A DNA stretch of 64,000 nt from DASTFY01 sp963813375 (lineage in GTDB: Bacteria; Actinomycetota; Acidimicrobiia; Acidimicrobiales; Ilumatobacteraceae), in contig CAWEYT010000008.1 of NCBI GenBank assembly GCA_963813375.1, positions 62,001 through 126,000 of the forward strand. Reading direction: 5' to 3'. The notes beneath the pieces were generated by a model, which was given only the letters and a program-made list of their open reading frames with translations, was not told where the DNA came from and made no database searches. Below, piece by piece: positions 7,868 to 21,773 of this stretch. Made by a program: the position numbers and the translations under genes. Position 1 is the stretch's first letter, and every line of letters starts with the position of its first letter.

Positions 7868-9566
7868 GTGGCCGAGGAAGCGACGGACGGCCTGGCCTGG
7901 AGGTTGGAAGCCGTCCGCTTCCCCGAGCCGGTCACACGGTGGTCCGCGGCGCTCTTCACCACGATGGAGACCGAGGTCGTCGCGCGTGTCATGGAGGAGA
8001 CCGGCGTCCTCCTCGACGGGGTGGCGGCGCGAGAGTTCGACGGCCGCGTCTACACGGCGATCGTGCCGCTCGGAGGACGGGCCCGCACCGCCCGCTGGCT
8101 GGTGCCGGTCATGCGGCGGGTGCGCCCGGAGCTGCGCCGGCGGCTGGCCGCCGCCCATGCCGCCGATGTCGCCGACTGGTCGGGCCACACGGTCGAGGAG
8201 TGGAAGAGCGGCGCCGAGACCGACCTGCTCGAGCGGGGGCATGGCTTCCTCGCCGGTGATCTGGCCGCGCTGAGCGCGCAACAGGTGGCCGCCCGCCTCG
8301 AGGAGCAGCTGCGCTTCGTCGAGGAGAGCTTCATCTGGCGGGCCCGCCTGCACGCCGCCGGCGTCGACGCGATCGGCCGCCTGGGGCTCGAGCTCTGCAC
8401 GCGACCACGGCTGGCCGGTGCCCGAGGTCATGGACCTCTTCATCGGCCTCTCCGGCACGGCGACGGACCCCGCTGTCGCGCTGCTCGCCATCGTCGACCT
8501 CGTGCGTGCGGAGGGCGCGATGCCCGCGCTCGAGCACGCGGCGACGCTGGCCGACCTGGCCGACACCTCCCCCGCGGTGGCCGCCGCAGTGCAGGGGTAC
8601 CAGGACCTGTGGGGACAACGGGCCGTGCGCTACGAGGTGGCGGCACCGACGGTGGTCGATCGACCGGAGTGGTTGCTGCGCCAGCTCAAGGAGGCCGCCC
8701 GCGCCGCCGACGAGCGGGTGGACGTGGCCGCCCGCCACGCGGCGACCCGCACGCGCGCCGAAGCGCGGCTCATCGCCACGCTCGGCAACAGCTCGCTCAC
8801 CCGGCGCCGGCTGGCCCGCGCCCAGGAGGTCTTCCCACTGCGGGAGGGCAACGGGCCCATCACCATCGGGGTACCCCTCGCGGGCCTGCGGCGGCTCGGG
8901 CTCCACATCGGCGTACGCCTCGGCCTGTACCGGCCCGAGGACGTGTTCGACCTCACCTTCAACGAGGTGCTCCAGGTCCTCCGCCACCCGGACCACGTCT
9001 CTCTCGACGAAGGCACCGACGCCGCCCGCGTCGCTCAGCTCGCCATGGCCCGACGCGAGGAGCGGGAACGGCTGGCCACGAAGGACCCCCCGGCGCTGGT
9101 CGGTGACGACAGCGGTGATGACCGGGTCGGCCTGGTCCCGCCCGACCTGCGGGGGTTCCCCCGGGCCGCCGCCGAGCACCTCGCCGCGCTCTTCTGGTAC
9201 GCCGAGCAGGTGGCCGCGCCCCTCGCCGCGCCTCCCGTCACCGAGGGGGAGCTGCGAGGGACCGGCGTCTCTCCGGGGGTCTACGAGGGGACGGCGCGCA
9301 TCGTGCTCGACGAGGATGACTTCGAGCTCGTCGAGCCGGGCGACGTCATGGTCTGCCCGATCACCTCACCGGTGTGGTCGGTGGTCTTCCCGTCGCTGGG
9401 GGCCCTGGTCTGCGACGGGGGTGGCGCGATGAGCCACGCCGCCGTCATCGCCCGCGAGTTCGGCATCCCCGCGGTCGTGGCCACCGCCACGGGCACGACG
9501 ACGATCGCGGACGGCAGCCGCGTCCGGGTGGACGGACGGTCGGGCCAGGTGACCCAGCTGTCGTAG
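7868..9566 (+). CDS. PEP-utilising-type protein with C-terminal phosphohistidine mobile domain, no ATP-grasp domain; frameshifted
   Basis: About 565 residues from GTG 7868. The last 100 residues form the swivelling domain of PEP synthase/PPDK/rifampin phosphotransferase, with the phospho-His in GGAMSHAAVIAREFGIPAVV. The middle part resembles the substrate-binding region of rifampin phosphotransferase-like proteins, but the N-terminal ATP-grasp domain of complete enzymes is absent, so phosphotransfer would need a partner or the protein has another role. A +1 break near 8394 joins the N-terminal part (to LGLEL) to ARDHGWPVPEVM. It lies 59 bases after the cyclase and converges with the MoxR-type gene. 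Confidence 0.75.
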
Positions 9567-9610
9567 ACGCCCCCCGTCGGCCCTGCGCGCGTCTCGGTGG
9601 CGGGCCGGGC

Positions 9611-11038
9611 TCAGGAGCGGCTGCGGTACGTCGCCCGGGCGCCGCTGGAGTCCTTGTTGAGCCGCTTCGACAGGTGGAGGCCCTCGAGGATGAACTCGAC
9701 GGCGGCGGCGACGGCGGCCGGCGATTCGTCGCCGCCGGTGATCAGCTCCACGGGCTCCCGCAGGGCGGGCACGCTCGTGATGAGCTCGGCCAGCTGCGCC
9801 GAGGGCACGTCCTCGCCGGTGTCGGCGACGATGCCGTCGTCGAAGGCGGCCAGCACCCCGCGGAGTTGATCGGGCGTCAGGTACTGCTTGAACACCGTCA
9901 GCACGGCGCCCTTCATCATGTTGTCGACGATCGGGCCCTCACGACCCTCCTCGAGGGTCTCGATCTCGATCTTCCCGGACGTCGACGACGCCAGGGCCTC
10001 GAGGTCACTGACCCGGGGGACGACCTCCTTCTCGCCGGCCCGCAGCGAGCGCCGGAGCGCGTTGGCCGACAGCACCTCCACGTTGGACACCGAGAGGCGC
10101 ACCGACACGCCGGAACGCTGGTTGACGTGGCTGGAGCTGCGGGCCAGGTGGGAGAACGTGGCGACGATCTCCTCCAGGTAGCCGGGCACCCGCACCGGGA
10201 CGTCGCCCACCGCGCCCGGCCGGGCCTCCTGGCGCATGATCGCGACCTCGGTGTCGATCTCCAACGGGTAGTGCGTGCGGATCTGGCTGCCGAAGCGGTC
10301 CTTCAACGGCGTGATGATGCGGCCGCGGTTGGTGTAGTCGTCCGGGTTGGCCGAGGCGACGAGCACCACGTCCAGCGGGAGGCGGATCTTGTAGCCGCGG
10401 ATCTGGACGTCGCGCTCCTCGAGCACGTTGAGCAGGCCGACCTGGATGCGCTCCGCGAGGTCCGGCAGCTCGTTGAGGGCGAAGATGCCGCGGTTGGTGC
10501 GCGGGACGAGCCCGTAGTGCAGCGTCAGCTCGTCGGAGAGGTAGCGCCCCTCGGCGACCTTGATCGGATCGACCTCGCCGATGAGGTCGGCGATCGACGT
10601 GTCCGGTGTGGCCAGCTTCTCGCCGTAGCGATCCTCGCGGTGGACCCACGCGATGGGCGTCGCCTCATCGTGCTCGGCCACGAGGTCGCGGGCGTAGCGC
10701 GACACCGGGCGGTACGGGTCGTCGTTGATCTCGCTGCCGGCCACGATCGGCATCCACTCGTCCAGCAGCCCGGTGAGCGAGCGGATCATCCTCGTCTTGG
10801 CCTGGCCCCGCTCGCCCAGGAAGATGATGTCGTGGCCCGCCAGCAGTGCGTTCTCGAGCTGGGGCATGACGGTCTGCTCGTAGCCGATGAGGCCACCGAA
10901 CATCGGCTCGCCGGCCGCCACCTTGGCCATGGCGTTGCGCCGGATCTCATCCTTCACCGGGACCGACTGCCAGCCGGAGGCCCGGAGCTCGCCCAGCGTG
11001 GTCGCCGGGGGGGCGGGGGTGCGGGGGGCTGAGGCCAT
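9611..11038 (-). CDS. MoxR/Mg-chelatase-type AAA+ ATPase
   Basis: 475 residues. Walker A GERGQAKT at about 75-82, Walker B-like GIFALNELPDL, and sensor region ANPDDYTNRGRI with DRF downstream, as in Mg-chelatase subunit I-like ATPases. These remodel or activate proteins together with a MIDAS-containing VWA partner, here encoded at 5112-7125. The long insert between the Walker motifs and the helical C-terminus fit the Rv0958-like branch rather than true BchI/ChlI. No chlorophyll or cobalamin chelatase genes accompany it. Confidence 0.9.
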   Translation of the reverse strand: MASAPRTPAPPATTLGELRASGWQSVPVKDEIRRNAMAKVAAGEPMFGGLIGYEQTVMPQLENALLAGHDIIFLGERGQAKTRMIRSLTGLLDEWMPIVAGSEINDDPYRPVSRYARDLVAEHDEATPIAWVHREDRYGEKLATPDTSIADLIGEVDPIKVAEGRYLSDELTLHYGLVPRTNRGIFALNELPDLAERIQVGLLNVLEERDVQIRGYKIRLPLDVVLVASANPDDYTNRGRIITPLKDRFGSQIRTHYPLEIDTEVAIMRQEARPGAVGDVPVRVPGYLEEIVATFSHLARSSSHVNQRSGVSVRLSVSNVEVLSANALRRSLRAGEKEVVPRVSDLEALASSTSGKIEIETLEEGREGPIVDNMMKGAVLTVFKQYLTPDQLRGVLAAFDDGIVADTGEDVPSAQLAELITSVPALREPVELITGGDESPAAVAAAVEFILEGLHLSKRLNKDSSGARATYRSRS

Positions 11039-11105
11039 GGCTCGACCCTACCGCCGGAGGTTCGGGACCGAGCGAGCGGCGGGGGCTCGCCTACCCTGAC
11101 CCGCG

Positions 11106-13224
11106 ATGGACCTCTCGGGCACGTGGCGCGCCGCGCTCGCCGACGACGATCTGCGCCGCGGAGCCCTCGGTCTGGACTACGACGACGACGGGTGGGAGCC
11201 CGTCCCGGTGCCAGGGCACTGGCGGTCCGTGCCGGCCTTCTCGACCAACGACGAACCGCTGCTCTACCGCACCCGCTTCGAGCTCGATGCCGGTCCGGCC
11301 GGGGCCCGCCACTGGGTGGTGCTCGACGGCGTCTTCTACCAGGCCGACGTCTTCCTCGACGGTGCCTACCTCGGGGACCCGGAGGGCTACTTCTTCCCGC
11401 ACTCGTACGAGATCACGGACCTGGCCCGCCTCGGCACCGAGCACGTGCTCGCCGTCGAGGTGGCCTGCAGCCCGCCGGCCGACCGGCGGGCCAAGCGCAA
11501 CCTGACCGGGATCTTCCAGCACTGGGACTGCATGGACCCCACGTGGAACCCGGGCGGGTTGTGGCGCGGGGTGCGGATCGAACGGACCGGGCCGGTGCGC
11601 ATCAACCGCCTGCGCGTCCTGTGCCGCGACGCCGATCCGGCCCGCGCCAACGTCATGGTCCGGGCCGAGCTGGACAGCGACGACGCCCGTACGGTTCGGG
11701 TCCGCACGACGCTGGACGGCGACGTCGAGCGGGAGCTGGAGCACTCGCTGGCCAAGGGCACCAACTCGGTCGAATGGACCTTCGGCGTGGACAACCCGAA
11801 GCTGTGGTGGCCGCGCGCGCTCGGCGACCAGCCGTTGGGTCAGCTCGAGGTGACGGTGTCCGTCGACCACGAGCCCAGCCACGCCCGATCGCTCCGCACC
11901 GGACTGCGTCAGGTGGCGATGCACCGTTGGACGCTCAGCGTCAACGGTGAGCGGCTGTTCCTGAAGGGCGCCAACGCCGGACCGACACGCATGGCGCTGG
12001 CCGAGGCGACGCCGGAGGACCTGCGCCGCGACGTCGCGCTGGCCGCGGACGCCGGTCTCGACCTGTTGCGCATCCACGGTCACATCACGCGTCCCGAGCT
12101 GTACGAGGCGGCCGACGAGCTCGGCGTGCTCATCTGGCAGGACCTCCCGCTGCAGTGGGGGTACGCCCGCTCGGTCGGCAAGCAGGCGGCCCGCCAGGCC
12201 GAGGAGGCGGTCGACCTGCTCGGCCACCATCCTTCCGTCGCCCTGTGGTGCGGTCACAACGAGCCGCTGGCCATCGACGTGCCGCCCGGCGAGCCGGTCA
12301 CCAGCGCGCGTCGCGATGTCCGTCGCCGCCGGTCAGGAGCTACCGAGCTGGAACCGCTCGATCCTCGACGCGCGGATCAAGCGCACGCTCGAGCGGGCCG
12401 ACGGCTCCCGCCCCGTCATCGCCCACTCGGGGGTGGCGCCGCACCTGCCGCAGCTCGACGGCACGGACAGCCACCTCTACTTCGGGTGGTACCACGGTCA
12501 GGAGCGCGAGCTGCCCGGCTTCGCCGCCGCCTGGCCCCGCATGGTCCGCTTCGTGAGCGAGTTCGGCGCCCAGGCCGTCCCGACCGACGCTTCCTTCATG
12601 GAGCCCGGGCGCTGGCCGGACCTGGACTGGGACCACCTGCAACGCCGCCACAGCCTGCAGAAGTGGGTGTTCGACGAGCGGGTCCCGCCCGAGCGCTACG
12701 AGACGTTCGCGGCATGGCAGGACGCCACCCAGCGCTACCAGGCCCGCCTGCTCCGGTACCACATCGAGACCCTGCGCCGGCTGAAGTACCGACCGACCGG
12801 AGGCTTCTGCCTGTTCAGCCTGGCCGACGCCGCACCGGCCGTCACGTGGTCCGTCCTCGGCCACGACCGGACGGCGAAGCTCGCCTACCACGTCGTCTCG
12901 GACGCCTGCCGGCCGGTCATCGTCGTGGCCGACCGCCTGCCTGCCGGCGTGGTGGTCGGCGAGGCCCTGGCCGTGGACATCCACGTCATCAGCGACCGCC
13001 GGGAGACCATCGAGGAGGCGGCCGTCTCGGCCGTCCTGTCCTGGCCGGGCGGCGACCAGGGCTGGCGCTGGGTGGGCGACCTCCCGCCGGACTCCTGCGT
13101 GCGCGTCGGGACCGTGCAGGTCCTCGTGCCCGACTCGCCGGGCTCCCTCGTCCTCGACCTGGACCTGGTGGCGGGCGACGACGCGGCGACCAACCGCTAC
13201 GAGACGAGGATCACGAGACCCTGA
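11106..13224 (+). CDS. Glycoside hydrolase family 2 (beta-mannosidase-like), frameshifted
   Basis: About 706 residues. A jelly-roll sugar-binding domain (TRFELDAG..., AEVFLDG-like segment) is followed by the TIM barrel. The general acid/base Glu is in WCGHNEP and the nucleophile Glu in FVSEFGAQ, so both catalytic residues are present. A +1 break near 12306-12313 separates them, just after PPGEPVTSA. No signal peptide, so it probably acts in the cytosol on imported oligosaccharides or glycolipid-like substrates. The exact substrate (mannoside, galactoside, glucuronide) is not determined by what I can see; no sugar transporter is adjacent. Confidence 0.85.
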
Positions 13225-13321
13225 CCACCCCGCACGGGTCGGCGACAAGCGCGCCATGACCGCCATGGGTGATGCGCTAATCCCTGGTGAGCGTCGTACG
13301 CGCGCCGCGATGATCGCGAGC

Positions 13322-13903
13322 ATGGCCACGACCCGACGAGCCGACATGTTCACCGCAGACGGCAAGCCGTCTGACGACGACCCGCGCGAGCACGGACCGA
13401 CGTTGGGCGACGAGCGCACCACGCTGGTCGAGGCCCTGCGCTGTCAACGCCTCACGTTGGAGCTGAAGTGCTCAGGTCTTGATGCCGAGGCCATGGCGCG
13501 GCGTTCCGTCGAGCCGTCGACGATGTCGCTCCTGGGGCTGGTGCGACACCTGGCCGAGGGGGAGCGTGACACGTTCCGGGTGATGATGGCGGGACAGGAC
13601 GTGCCCCGGCTGTTCTGCTCCGACACCGACCGTGACGGTGATTTCGATGGTGCTGTTCCCGACCCCGAGGTGGTCGCGGAGGCATGGGACACCTGGCGTG
13701 CGGAGGTGGACTTCGCCACGCGGTTCGTGGCCGAGGCGCCCAGTCTCGACATCACCGGCAACGATCCCTTGAATCAGCATGGCAGCGGCGGTGGGCTGAT
13801 GTCGCTGCGCGAGGTCCTGGTCGGGATGATCGAGGAGTACGCCCGCCACATGGGTCACGCCGACCTGTTGCGTGAGCGGATCGACGGACGCCTGGGCCAG
13901 TGA
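13322..13903 (+). CDS. DinB-family (DUF664) four-helix protein
   Basis: 193 residues from ATG 13322; an in-frame start at 13256 would add an atypical Arg-rich head. The metal-binding His triad of DinB/YfiT-like four-helix bundles is visible: one His in LVRHLAEGERD and two in YARHMGHADLLRE. Family members are often metal-dependent thiol S-transferases (mycothiol/bacillithiol) or of unknown role. The gene is alone, converging with sdhB. Function is inferred only at family level. Confidence 0.8.
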   Translation: MATTRRADMFTADGKPSDDDPREHGPTLGDERTTLVEALRCQRLTLELKCSGLDAEAMARRSVEPSTMSLLGLVRHLAEGERDTFRVMMAGQDVPRLFCSDTDRDGDFDGAVPDPEVVAEAWDTWRAEVDFATRFVAEAPSLDITGNDPLNQHGSGGGLMSLREVLVGMIEEYARHMGHADLLRERIDGRLGQ

Positions 13904-13958
13904 CCCGTCCCCGAGAGGGAGATCGCGACGGTCAGCTGGCGAGAGGCGGCAGCCGGGC

Positions 13959-14725
13959 TCAGGTCCGGCTCAGATACCGACGGTTGGCGACCTGAGCCTT
14001 CAGGAAGTCCTTGTTCATGAGCGCGATGAAGTCGATGGAGATGCTCTTGGGGCAGGCGGCCTCGCACTCGCCGTGGTTGGTACAGGAGCCGAAGTGCTCC
14101 TCCATGGTCCGCACCATGGCGTCCACCCGGGCGTAGCGCTCGGGTTGGCCCTGCGGGAGCAGGTTGAGGTGGGCAACCTTGGCCGCCGTGAAGAGGTTGG
14201 CCGCTCCGTTGGGGCAGGCGGCCACGCAGGCGCCGCAACCGATGCACTGCGCGGCGTCCATGGAGGCGTCGGCCACGGACTTGGGGATCAGGATCGTGTT
14301 GGCATCCCGCGCCCCGCCCGTCGGCGCGGTGACGTAGCCGCCCTGCTCGACGATGCGGTCGAAAGCCGAGCGGTCGACCATCAGGTCCTTGATGACGGGA
14401 AAGGCCGCCGCCCGCCACGGCTCGATGACGATGGTGTCGCCGTCCGCGAACTTGCGCATGTGGAGCTGGCAGGTGGCCGTGCCCGGTTGCGGTCCGTGGG
14501 CCTGGCCGTTGATCATCAGCGAGCACGTGCCGCAGATGCCCTCGCGGCAGTCGTGGTCGAAGGTGACGGGTTCCCGGCCTTCGTTGGTCAGCCGTTCGTT
14601 GACGATGTCGAGCATCTCCAGGAACGACATGTCGTCGAGCACGTCGGGCGCGTCGATGGTCTCGAACCGGCCGGCGTCGTCCGGCCCGTCCTGGCGCCAC
14701 ACCTTGAGCGTCAGGTTCAGCGTCG

Positions 14726-14729
<4 letters not shown>
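13959..14729 (-). CDS. sdhB: Succinate dehydrogenase iron-sulfur subunit
   Basis: 256 residues. Start GTG 14729 overlaps the sdhA stop by four bases (GTGA). Carries the [2Fe-2S] ligands (CREGICGTC and a downstream Cys in GTATCQL), then CIGCGACVAACP and CTNHGECEAACP for the [4Fe-4S] and [3Fe-4S] clusters. It passes electrons from the SdhA flavin to the SdhC haem/quinone site at the cytoplasmic membrane face. Third gene of the sdhC-sdhA-sdhB operon. Confidence 0.96.
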
Positions 14730-16678
<1,949 letters not shown>

Positions 16679-16679
16679 C

Positions 16680-17468
16680 TCACAGTGCGATCACGCCGGA
16701 GAGCACCCCGACGCAGATGGCGATGTTGCCGACCACGACGACGCCCGCGAAGCCGAGGGCGAACCACCGGCGGGCCTGGTTGAACCGGGGGTTGTTCCAG
16801 CCGAGGCTCTGGAAGAGGCTCCACCCGCCGTGCCAGAGGTGGAGGAACAGGGCCAGGTTGGCCACGATGTAGAAGAGGTTCATCCACCACCGCGAGAGGC
16901 TGGCGTCCATGTTCCGGTACACCTCGCCGCGGACGAAGTCCGGGTTGAACCAACCCCACGTCAGGTCGCCCAGGTGGACGAACAGGAACAGCAGGACGAG
17001 CACACCCGTGTAGCGCATCGTGCGGCTGGCGAACGTGGCGGCCACGTAGTCCCGCGGGCTCTGGTAGCGCACGGGCCGGGCCTTGCGGTTCATGATGGTC
17101 AGGGTCGTGGCGGCATGGATGTGGAGCAGGATGGCGGCGATCAGGCCCAGCCGCATGAGCCAGAGCGTCAAGGTGCGGGGCACGATCGGCACCAGCAGCT
17201 CGCGGAGGAACTCGCCGTAGTGGTCGAGGTCCTCCGGGCCCAGGAACGCCTTCAGGTTCCCGACCATGTGGGCCAGCACGTAGCCCATCCACACGATGCC
17301 GGTGATCGCCATCACGTACTTCTTGCCGAGCGCGCTCCGGTAGAGCTCGACCACGAACGGCGCTCGCCGCCGCGCTGAACCGGGGGCGATCGCGGTGCCC
17401 GTGACCGGGCCGCGCGATGGGGGCTGGGAGCCGACCGGGCCCGGCGAGGGGCTCAACGTCTGTGCCAT
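16680..17468 (-). CDS. sdhC: Succinate dehydrogenase cytochrome b membrane anchor
   Basis: 262 residues with about five membrane helices and several His residues in helices (VLAHMVG, LLHIHAATT, FLFVHLGD, FLHLWHGG), as expected for a di-haem type B anchor that replaces separate SdhC and SdhD. A cytoplasmic Pro-rich head of about 35 residues precedes the first helix. ATG 17468 is preceded by a strong AGGAGGT ribosome site. First gene of sdhCAB; the promoter region holds inverted repeats (17490-17524). Confidence 0.93.
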   Translation of the reverse strand: MAQTLSPSPGPVGSQPPSRGPVTGTAIAPGSARRRAPFVVELYRSALGKKYVMAITGIVWMGYVLAHMVGNLKAFLGPEDLDHYGEFLRELLVPIVPRTLTLWLMRLGLIAAILLHIHAATTLTIMNRKARPVRYQSPRDYVAATFASRTMRYTGVLVLLFLFVHLGDLTWGWFNPDFVRGEVYRNMDASLSRWWMNLFYIVANLALFLHLWHGGWSLFQSLGWNNPRFNQARRWFALGFAGVVVVGNIAICVGVLSGVIAL

Positions 17469-17489
17469 CGCACCTCCTGTGACCGGCGC

Positions 17490-17524
17490 GAGGCAACGTA
17501 GTACCAGGAAGAGGCCATTGCCTC
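17490..17524. promoter_or_regulatory. Inverted repeats in the sdhCAB promoter region
   Basis: GAGGCAA (17490-17496) pairs perfectly with TTGCCTC (17518-17524); inside it GAGGC (17511-17515) also pairs with GCCTC (17520-17524). It lies 22-56 bases upstream of the sdhC start, where a repressor or activator of sdh transcription could bind. The remaining gap to the pyrophosphatase start (17744) contains TAAGAT at 17661-17666, a possible -10 for that gene, without a convincing -35. Confidence 0.35.
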
Positions 17525-17743
17525 ACTTCTGGGGCGGCCACGCGACGCTTGTGGTGATGGCGCCGTTCGGTCGTTCCGATGACCTGCGCCCGCGCCCCCG
17601 GAGCCCGCCTCGGCGTCAGCTCCCCGTCAGGGCCGGCTTCCGCCGGACAACCCCCGTTCTCTAAGATCGCTCGCCGTGCCCGGGCGGGATGTGCCAAGGG
17701 CGCAGTCCCATTCATCAAGCAACAGATCCGGGAGCAACGACCG

Positions 17744-20071
<2,328 letters not shown>

Positions 20072-20097
20072 GCGACCACAGCCGGGGGGAACCGAGC

Positions 20098-20126
20098 GGG
20101 CCCGGGGCCGGACGGGCCCCGGGCCC
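20098..20126 (+). terminator. Strong hairpin after the pyrophosphatase gene
   Basis: Twelve perfect G/C pairs (20098-20109 with 20115-20126) around a 5-base loop, 27 bases after the stop at 20071. There is no T-run, as is common in high-GC actinobacteria, so it is a candidate L-shaped intrinsic terminator. Confidence 0.6.
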
Positions 20127-20174
20127 ACTCCGTGCCGGGCCCCCGGCGCCGGCCGGCGGTAGCCTCCGTCCTTC

Positions 20175-20855
20175 GTGTTCTCCAGTCTCTTGGCCGCGGG
20201 GTTGCTGAACCCCGAGAAGCTGCTGGAGCAAGGCGGCCTGCTCCTGCTCACGGCCATCGTGTTCGCGGAGTCGGGGCTCTTCTTCGGCTTCTTCCTGCCG
20301 GGCGACTCGCTGCTGTTCATCGCCGGCTTCCTGTCCTCGACCACCGGCGGCGAGCGGCTCCCGCCGCTGCCGATCGTCGTGCTCTGTGTGGTCACGGCGG
20401 CGTTCCTGGGCGATCAGGTCGGGTACTGGTTCGGCAAGACGGTCGGGCCGTCCCTGTTCGACCGGCCCAAGTCCCGCTTCTTCAACCCCGCCAACGTGGT
20501 CAAGGCGCACGGCTTCTTCGAGAAGTACGGGCCCAAGACGATCGTGCTCGCCCGCTTCATTCCCATCGTGCGGACGTTCGCCCCGATCGTCGCCGGCGTC
20601 GGCAGCATGCGGTACCGGACGTTCGTGACGTACAACATCGTGGGCGCCGTGCTGTGGGGCGCGGGCGTGACGACGCTCGGCTACTTCCTCGGCGAGATCG
20701 AGGTCGTCAAGAACAACATCGAGATCGCCATCATCGTGATCGTGGCCGTCTCGCTCCTGCCGGTCGTCATCGAGCTCATCAAGCACCGCCGCGAGGCGAA
20801 AGAGGTGGCGTCGGATGTCAGCCACGACGTCGTGGAGTCGCTCGAAGCTGAATAG
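20175..20855 (+). CDS. DedA-family membrane protein
   Basis: 226 residues, start GTG 20175. Typical DedA (SNARE-associated/VTT) features: ESGLFFGFFLPGDSLLFIAG near the N-terminus, GYWFGK in a re-entrant region, and the signature FEKYGPKTIVLARFIPIVRTFAPIVAG with two conserved Arg residues. Members act as undecaprenyl-phosphate or phospholipid scramblases/flippases and in membrane homeostasis. The C-terminus is a charged cytoplasmic tail. Ends two bases before the convergent serine hydrolase gene. Confidence 0.92.
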   Translation: MFSSLLAAGLLNPEKLLEQGGLLLLTAIVFAESGLFFGFFLPGDSLLFIAGFLSSTTGGERLPPLPIVVLCVVTAAFLGDQVGYWFGKTVGPSLFDRPKSRFFNPANVVKAHGFFEKYGPKTIVLARFIPIVRTFAPIVAGVGSMRYRTFVTYNIVGAVLWGAGVTTLGYFLGEIEVVKNNIEIAIIVIVAVSLLPVVIELIKHRREAKEVASDVSHDVVESLEAE

Positions 20856-20857
20856 CC

Positions 20858-21763
20858 CTACCCGGAGTCGAGGAGCTGCTGGAGGCGTTCGATGACCGGG
20901 GGGCGGACCTCGACCGGTGTCTTGCCGAGCCGGACGACGACCAGGTCCCGGTCCGGCCGCACGATGATGTACTGGCCCTCGTAGCCGTGCGCGGCGAACG
21001 TGCCGGGGAAGCCGTGGCCGTCCCACAGCCACCAGTGGGCGCCGTAGCCGAACTCCTCCTCCACGGGCACGGGCGCCGGCGTGCGGGCGAAGTCCACCCA
21101 GCCCTCCGGCAGCAGGCGCCGCCCCTCCCACACGCCGTCGGCCAGGTACAGCTGGCCGAAGCGGGCGAAGTCCCGCGCCGTGCAGTACAGGAACGACGAC
21201 CCGATGAACGTGCCCGAGGCATCGAAGCGGGGATCGGCCGAAGTCATGCCGAGCGGGCCGAACAGCTCGTCCTGCATGAACGACCGCATCCCGGCCTCAC
21301 CGCCGCCCACAGCCTGCCCGACGATCCGGCTGACGATGTTGGTGGTCCCCGACGAGTAGTTGAAGACGGAACCAGGCGGGTGATCGAGCGGGAGCGCGGC
21401 GGCATATCCGGCGACATCGGCCTGCCCGGCGCCGAACAGCATGTCGATGCAGTGCGAGATCGAGTCGTCGACGTAGTCCTCGACGAAGCGCAGCCCGGAG
21501 CTCATGTGGAGCAGCTGCCGGACCGTGATGGCCGAGCGCTCGTCGTCCGCCCACTCGGGGACCGGCGCCGGCGCGTCGAGCTCCAGCAGGCCGTCGCGCA
21601 CGGCGATCCCGACGAGCGCGTGCGTGACGCTCTTGGCCGTCGACCACGAGATGAGCGTGGTGTCCGGCCCCGCGGACGGGGCGTAGTCCTCGTGGACGAC
21701 CTCGCCGCGGTGGAGCACCAGCTCGGCCAGGGTGATGCTCTCGACGGTCCCCGACTCGCTCAC
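20858..21763 (-). CDS. Beta-lactamase-family serine hydrolase (class C/DD-peptidase fold)
   Basis: About 301 residues from GTG 21763 (an in-frame ATG at 21796 would overlap the preceding gene). The active-site SxxK is in SWSTAKS; the Tyr motif appears as NYSSG (usual YxN has Ser here), and the third motif as HGYEGQ. No signal peptide or lipobox, so probably a cytosolic esterase/amidase-like member rather than a periplasmic beta-lactamase. It ends a run of four minus-strand genes (23928 to 20858) with short gaps that may be one operon. Confidence 0.83.
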   Translation of the reverse strand: MSESGTVESITLAELVLHRGEVVHEDYAPSAGPDTTLISWSTAKSVTHALVGIAVRDGLLELDAPAPVPEWADDERSAITVRQLLHMSSGLRFVEDYVDDSISHCIDMLFGAGQADVAGYAAALPLDHPPGSVFNYSSGTTNIVSRIVGQAVGGGEAGMRSFMQDELFGPLGMTSADPRFDASGTFIGSSFLYCTARDFARFGQLYLADGVWEGRRLLPEGWVDFARTPAPVPVEEEFGYGAHWWLWDGHGFPGTFAAHGYEGQYIIVRPDRDLVVVRLGKTPVEVRPPVIERLQQLLDSG

Positions 21764-21773
21764 ACGCCGATCC

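Noticed and set aside
17001..17030. ACACCCGTGTA inside sdhC resembling the whiB upstream motif
   Set aside because: It lies inside a coding region and is explained by codon use.
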